The notes beneath the pieces were generated by a model. It was not told the DNA's origin and made no database searches. It saw nothing but the letters and a program-made list of their open reading frames with translations. 64,000 nt of DNA from Paraphysoderma sedebokerense (Eukaryota; Blastocladiomycota; Physodermatomycetes; Physodermatales; Physodermataceae): assembly GCA_025602915.1 (NCBI GenBank), contig JAHLJZ010000015.1, forward strand, positions 310,001 through 374,000, in the 5' to 3' direction. The number at the start of each line of letters is the position of its first letter. Position 1 is the first letter of the stretch. The position numbers and the translations under genes are program-made. This document shows positions 60,801 through 64,000 of this stretch, one piece after another.

Positions 60801-62299
60801 AACTGCGTCAGGCGGAGGCCAAACACCACTTGCCAATTTTGCGGCCAAAACCAATTTGCTCAGACCACTCAACAAGTTTTTGTGCCGACTCTTCAACGAT
60901 GAGTATGTTTGTAGATGCAGCGAATCTTTACCCACTGTGGCCGTTGAAATTAGAAACGCACGGATCGACTCCACGATGTGGGAAGAGTGCTGGATGTAAT
61001 GTTGCTTCTGATTATTAACAGCGGAATTGTTGAGAGTGGTGAGGCAATTGAGAATGGCGGTTAAATGAGATCGGTAAGCTGTTTGTAATAAGTTTGATGG
61101 AGTACTCGACTCAGAATTCGATGATGAAAACGTCGGCGAAAGGGGGGATGACGGCCTTTGAGCCAAGGATTGTCGTCGAGGAGGAATAAACTTTTCGGTT
61201 GGGGACGATGTATTCTGGGCCGAGAGGGAAGGAGAGTTTCGACTTCTTAAAGTGCCAGTGGCAAAATCAATATCTTTCAAATCCCATGTCGTCTCATCAG
61301 TCAACATATTATAGTAGTACGTTCTTCCTTGGGGCGTCAATTTTTTCCCCCAATTCGGCGGCAGCACATCGTCTTTATTGCCGTTAGTTGCATCGTGGTC
61401 CGAAGAACTATGATCCGATTTTTGTGAACCGGCACTGGGCCGCCTGGAATCAGGTTGGATTGTGGTAGCGGCAAGAGACGGTGATTTCTCGTTAGAAGGC
61501 CGGCGGCTGGACCTGTCGCTTTGTTCATTAGGTGATGTGGATGAATCGGCAGCAGACGAGATGCTTTCTTCCAATGTATTCTTGTCACTTTGAATATCAG
61601 GTGACGGGTAAGGATTGGCTATCCTGTCGTCATTCTCCCATACTTGAGCTGGTAATATCCAACTTATTTCGCCTGTAATTTCATGATAAAAGAATGATCC
61701 ATTTCCGTCTTCAGTCTGTTGCATCGTCCAATGGGGTGGCAGATAAAGGATGTCAATGTCATCATCTCCATCTTCGTTACTCGAACTGCTCGATTTTGTA
61801 GGTGAAATAGGCGGGGGCTTTGTCCATGTGGATTCGCCTGTGACTGTATTATAATAATAAGGACGACCTGAATGAATAACGATTTGCCGAGAAGCAGGAG
61901 GAAGTAATTTTTGAAGTTATCAGGGAAGACAAGGGAAATGAATTCAGTGCAAGCGGTGAGTATTCTCAAATATGATTCGGGCAAGGGGGAACAGCAGCAA
62001 TATTACTAACCATCGGCGCCTATCTTTTCTATCCACGCTACAGCAATGCTTTTCCTTCTCTGTTTACTAGACACAGGAGAATCATCATCCAACTGTAAAT
62101 CTGACAGGGATTTTTCTTTGAGCTGCACCGGAGTGACGTAGTTTGAGGGAAACCATCCTCTTGAACCTTTGCATAAACCATCCCACCATCCGGAATCCAG
62201 TTGGGTGAACACTTGAATGATATCACCCTTTGAGAATTTTAAGTTTGACGAAGTGTCTTGGGGGGAGTAGTCGTAGAGAGCCCTGACAACGCATGACAT
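57845..62299 (-). CDS. Ras guanine-nucleotide exchange factor with SH3 and WW domains
   Basis: Activates Ras-type GTPases by GDP release (Cdc25/Ste6 class). The start MSCVVRALYDY opens directly into an SH3 domain (LKFSKGDIIQVFTQLDSGWW, GWFPSNYVTPV). Three WW-like units follow: RPYYYNTVTGESTWTKPP; LPPHWTMQQTEDGNGSFFYH with EITGEISW; and LPPNWGKKLTPQGRTYYYNM with TDETTWDLKD. After a Ser/Pro-rich region with helical segments comes the RasGEF N-terminal domain (EFSTAFMITYRSFTNSVNLF) and the catalytic domain (LTILEFNVFCKIPYLEFLKK, FNTLVSILAALNSAHIHRLN, and NVSGACVPFLG near the end). All exons are in frame by motif order, though not every border was checked. The frame is open upstream of the chosen ATG without conserved content. 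Confidence 0.9.
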
Positions 62300-62558
62300 G
62301 GTTGGGTATTCGGGGCGGGGTAGCCGCGGGGACAGAGACAGGGCGGAACAAGGGGGACCGAAGGACGGTGTGCAGATAAACTGTGCAGAGGGGCGGGAAG
62401 ATGAGCCTGTTGTTGCTGTTGGTTGTTGTAGAGATGGTAGTTGTGGTGGCAAAAAGAGTGAGTTGTGGTGGGATGGCAAATTCCCTCTTTCACCTTTCAT
62501 TCCCTCTCCGGACAGAATGCACCCACTTCTCTCGGGAATTGCTTTAATCAACTTCCCG

Positions 62559-62584
62559 CCCTCTGATTGGCCACTCTAGACGCG
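62559..62584 (-). promoter_or_regulatory. CGCGTCTA + extended CCAAT module, RasGEF promoter
   Basis: On the minus strand CGCGTCTA (62584-62577) is followed two bases later by GTGGCCAATCAGAGGG (62574-62559), about 260 bases upstream of the RasGEF start. The octamer overlaps a full ACGCGT (MluI cell-cycle box type) at 62580-62585. The same module stands upstream of the homeobox gene. Confidence 0.5.
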
Positions 62585-62602
62585 TCTCTCGCGCCACCTG
62601 CA

Positions 62603-62619
62603 CACGTGACTGTCACGTG
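62603..62619. promoter_or_regulatory. Paired CACGTG element
   Basis: CACGTGACTGTCACGTG is a 17-base palindrome except for its central base, so two CACGTG cores face each other 11 bases apart. It lies about 300 bases upstream of the RasGEF start and next to its CCAAT module. Confidence 0.5.
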
Positions 62620-62993
62620 CACTGCCGGCTTGTACCACCCTGCCGGCTCCCCCGCTGCGAGCGTCACACTGTCACACTGTCACGCCCTTGATCTGCCCTG
62701 ATTCCCTCTTTGACAAACAGATGCCACACCCCTCGATCGCCCCTCGCTAACAACCAAATACAAGCACGATTCAAACGTATGATCTGTGGGGGGTGATCAA
62801 AGAATTTTAAGCAATGTCCCAAACGCCAGGATTCATTACTTTTGCTACTCCTACTTTTTTGTCGCCGCTCTCTCTTTATTTTACATAATAGCATCCACAC
62901 GTTACGTGAGTCGTACACATGTATCACATAACAGCAAAATTATCAAAGCACATCCTTACATCATCCATGACTAAAATCGTTCCCTCGATACGC

Positions 62994-64000
62994 TCACTCA
63001 TTAAAAGCGTCATCCAGAGCTTTCTGTCGTTGTTCTTCTTTTGCTTTTTCCAACGCTCTTTGATCTATCGGCACCAACCAGTACAATAAAACACCACATG
63101 TCAGCGATCAGTAAACAATTAGAATGACAATAACGTCGTCTCAGATCAAACAAAAGAAAAATAATAACCTCTGGCTTCCCTCAATTTTTCTTTATGTGCT
63201 TGTTTTTTTTCCGATGCTATTGGATTTTTTACCCCCAATGCTGATGAAATCAACCTAGAGGCGACGAAAGAGGACGTTTTCGGCCGCGGTACATTCGGAT
63301 CTTCAACTCTGGCCAACCGTTTCTTGTACGGTTTTATTTTGTATTCCATGTTGCTTGAATAAGGGAAGGGTTGGAAAAGATTGAGATAAGCTAGTTTGGC
63401 TGTAATGGATTCAAGTACAGGATAATACGGGTTAGCTACATTTTGCTGTCCCAATATGAATGCAAGAGTCAGGCAAGTGACGAAAGTTGAATTATCTCGT
63501 ACCATCTTGAGGACTGTCAAATACTACCAACACATCATCATCGCCTCTCCACTCTAAAACGTATCCTCCTGTTAAATTAATTGGTTTAAATATACTACTT
63601 ATATCCGATTCTTTCCATTCTGTTGGAAATTCGTAGACTTGAAGAATCGTCGTATTTTCCACTGCTCACCGCAAAGTAGAAATGACAAAATAATTTAGTC
63701 AGCCAATGTTCCACCGTAGCCAAGCTAAAGCCGTGCGTATTGATATCCAAGAAACAACTTACAATTTTCGGCAACATCGATCCCCATCCTTTGTTGTTTT
63801 TGATCCTTTGTATCATCTGCTTCTTCCGGGATCGAAATGTCGACGTCAACATCTTTCTCCCAATCTTCCAAATCTTCTCCCCCTACGTCGCCGGCTTCGT
63901 GGTCATCGTTGTCTTGATCATGCAGTGACAATTTTTCGATATTCTTCTCTATTATTTCGTCCATACCCGCTACAGATGACTCTGCACTCTTCTTTGGACT
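62994..64000 (-). CDS. R3HCC1/R3HCC1L-like protein, C-terminal part
   Basis: The frame is open to the right edge, so the N-terminus lies outside the window. An acidic stretch (DDHEAGDVGGEDLEDWEKDV) leads into an RRM-like fold: VYEFPTEWKESDISSIF, LTGGYVLEWRGDDDVLVVFD. After an intron comes the block MEYKIKPYKKRLARVEDPNV and PKTSSFVASRLISSALGVKN, which matches the C-terminal region of R3HCC1/R3HCC1L proteins, then a charged helix. The last exon (DQRALEKAKEEQRQKALDDA) ends at a TGA at 62994-62996. No function is well established for the family; RNA binding is inferred. The ATG at 63964 is in frame but is probably internal, because the frame stays open upstream. Confidence 0.8.

Larger units (their letters stand above)
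62300..62993. other. Intergenic: RasGEF promoter and R3HCC1-like 3' flank
   Basis: Contains the CCAAT/CGCGTCTA module (62559-62584), a paired CACGTG element (62603-62619) and a triplicated CACACTGT-type repeat near 62665-62683. It is GC-richer than neighbouring spacers. No gene was found. Confidence 0.55.

Overview
The window is nuclear DNA from a filamentous fungus. Several genes are mainly or only fungal: MDM31, the CCE1-type mitochondrial Holliday-junction resolvase, a fungal tetraspanin, an SH3/WW RasGEF and a homeobox factor with a fungal C-terminal domain. Most genes carry short GT-AG introns, and the window has a protein-coding gene about every 2.5 kb. The intron-rich structure and the wide spread of conserved genes fit an early-diverging (Mucoromycota-type) fungus better than a yeast, but the lineage cannot be fixed by reading alone. 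I see no transposon, virus-like element, rRNA or CRISPR array.

Layout. 1-6.2 kb: ribosomal protein eL24, MDM31 and eIF1A, all on the minus strand. 6.2-10 kb: a long, repeat-bearing upstream region and a homeobox transcription factor. 10-13 kb: a repeat-rich spacer and a secreted beta-trefoil lectin-like gene, the most accessory-looking stretch. 13.7-24 kb: a mitochondrial J-protein, the mRNA export factor RAE1, a Sir2 deacetylase, a Ser/Pro-rich orphan and a mitochondrial adenylate kinase. 24.4-31 kb: MSH6 and a tetraspanin. 31.5-36.6 kb: a coiled-coil orphan, an intron-containing tRNA-Ile and an F-box/LRR protein. 37.8-43.1 kb: a receptor-like protein (Cys-rich ectodomain, one membrane segment, SH3) and a G3BP-like protein. 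44.2-51.5 kb: UBC13, an orphan with two related Cys/Tyr-Asp-Met segments, CCE1 and squalene synthase. 51.7-64 kb: URB2, the RasGEF and the end of an R3HCC1-like gene cut by the window edge.

Most genes are housekeeping: ribosome production and translation (eL24, eIF1A, URB2), genome upkeep (MSH6, UBC13, CCE1), mitochondria (MDM31, J-protein, adenylate kinase, CCE1), sterol synthesis (ERG9) and signalling (RasGEF, tetraspanin, the SH3 receptor-like protein). They do not form one pathway or cluster. The observations most worth following are cis-elements shared between unlinked promoters (a CCAAT/MCB-like module; a doubled CCCGTTCA element), the receptor-like protein with stop-free introns whose lengths are multiples of three, the lectin gene, repeated RSxSxP motifs in two proteins, and very small terminal exons in the translation genes.
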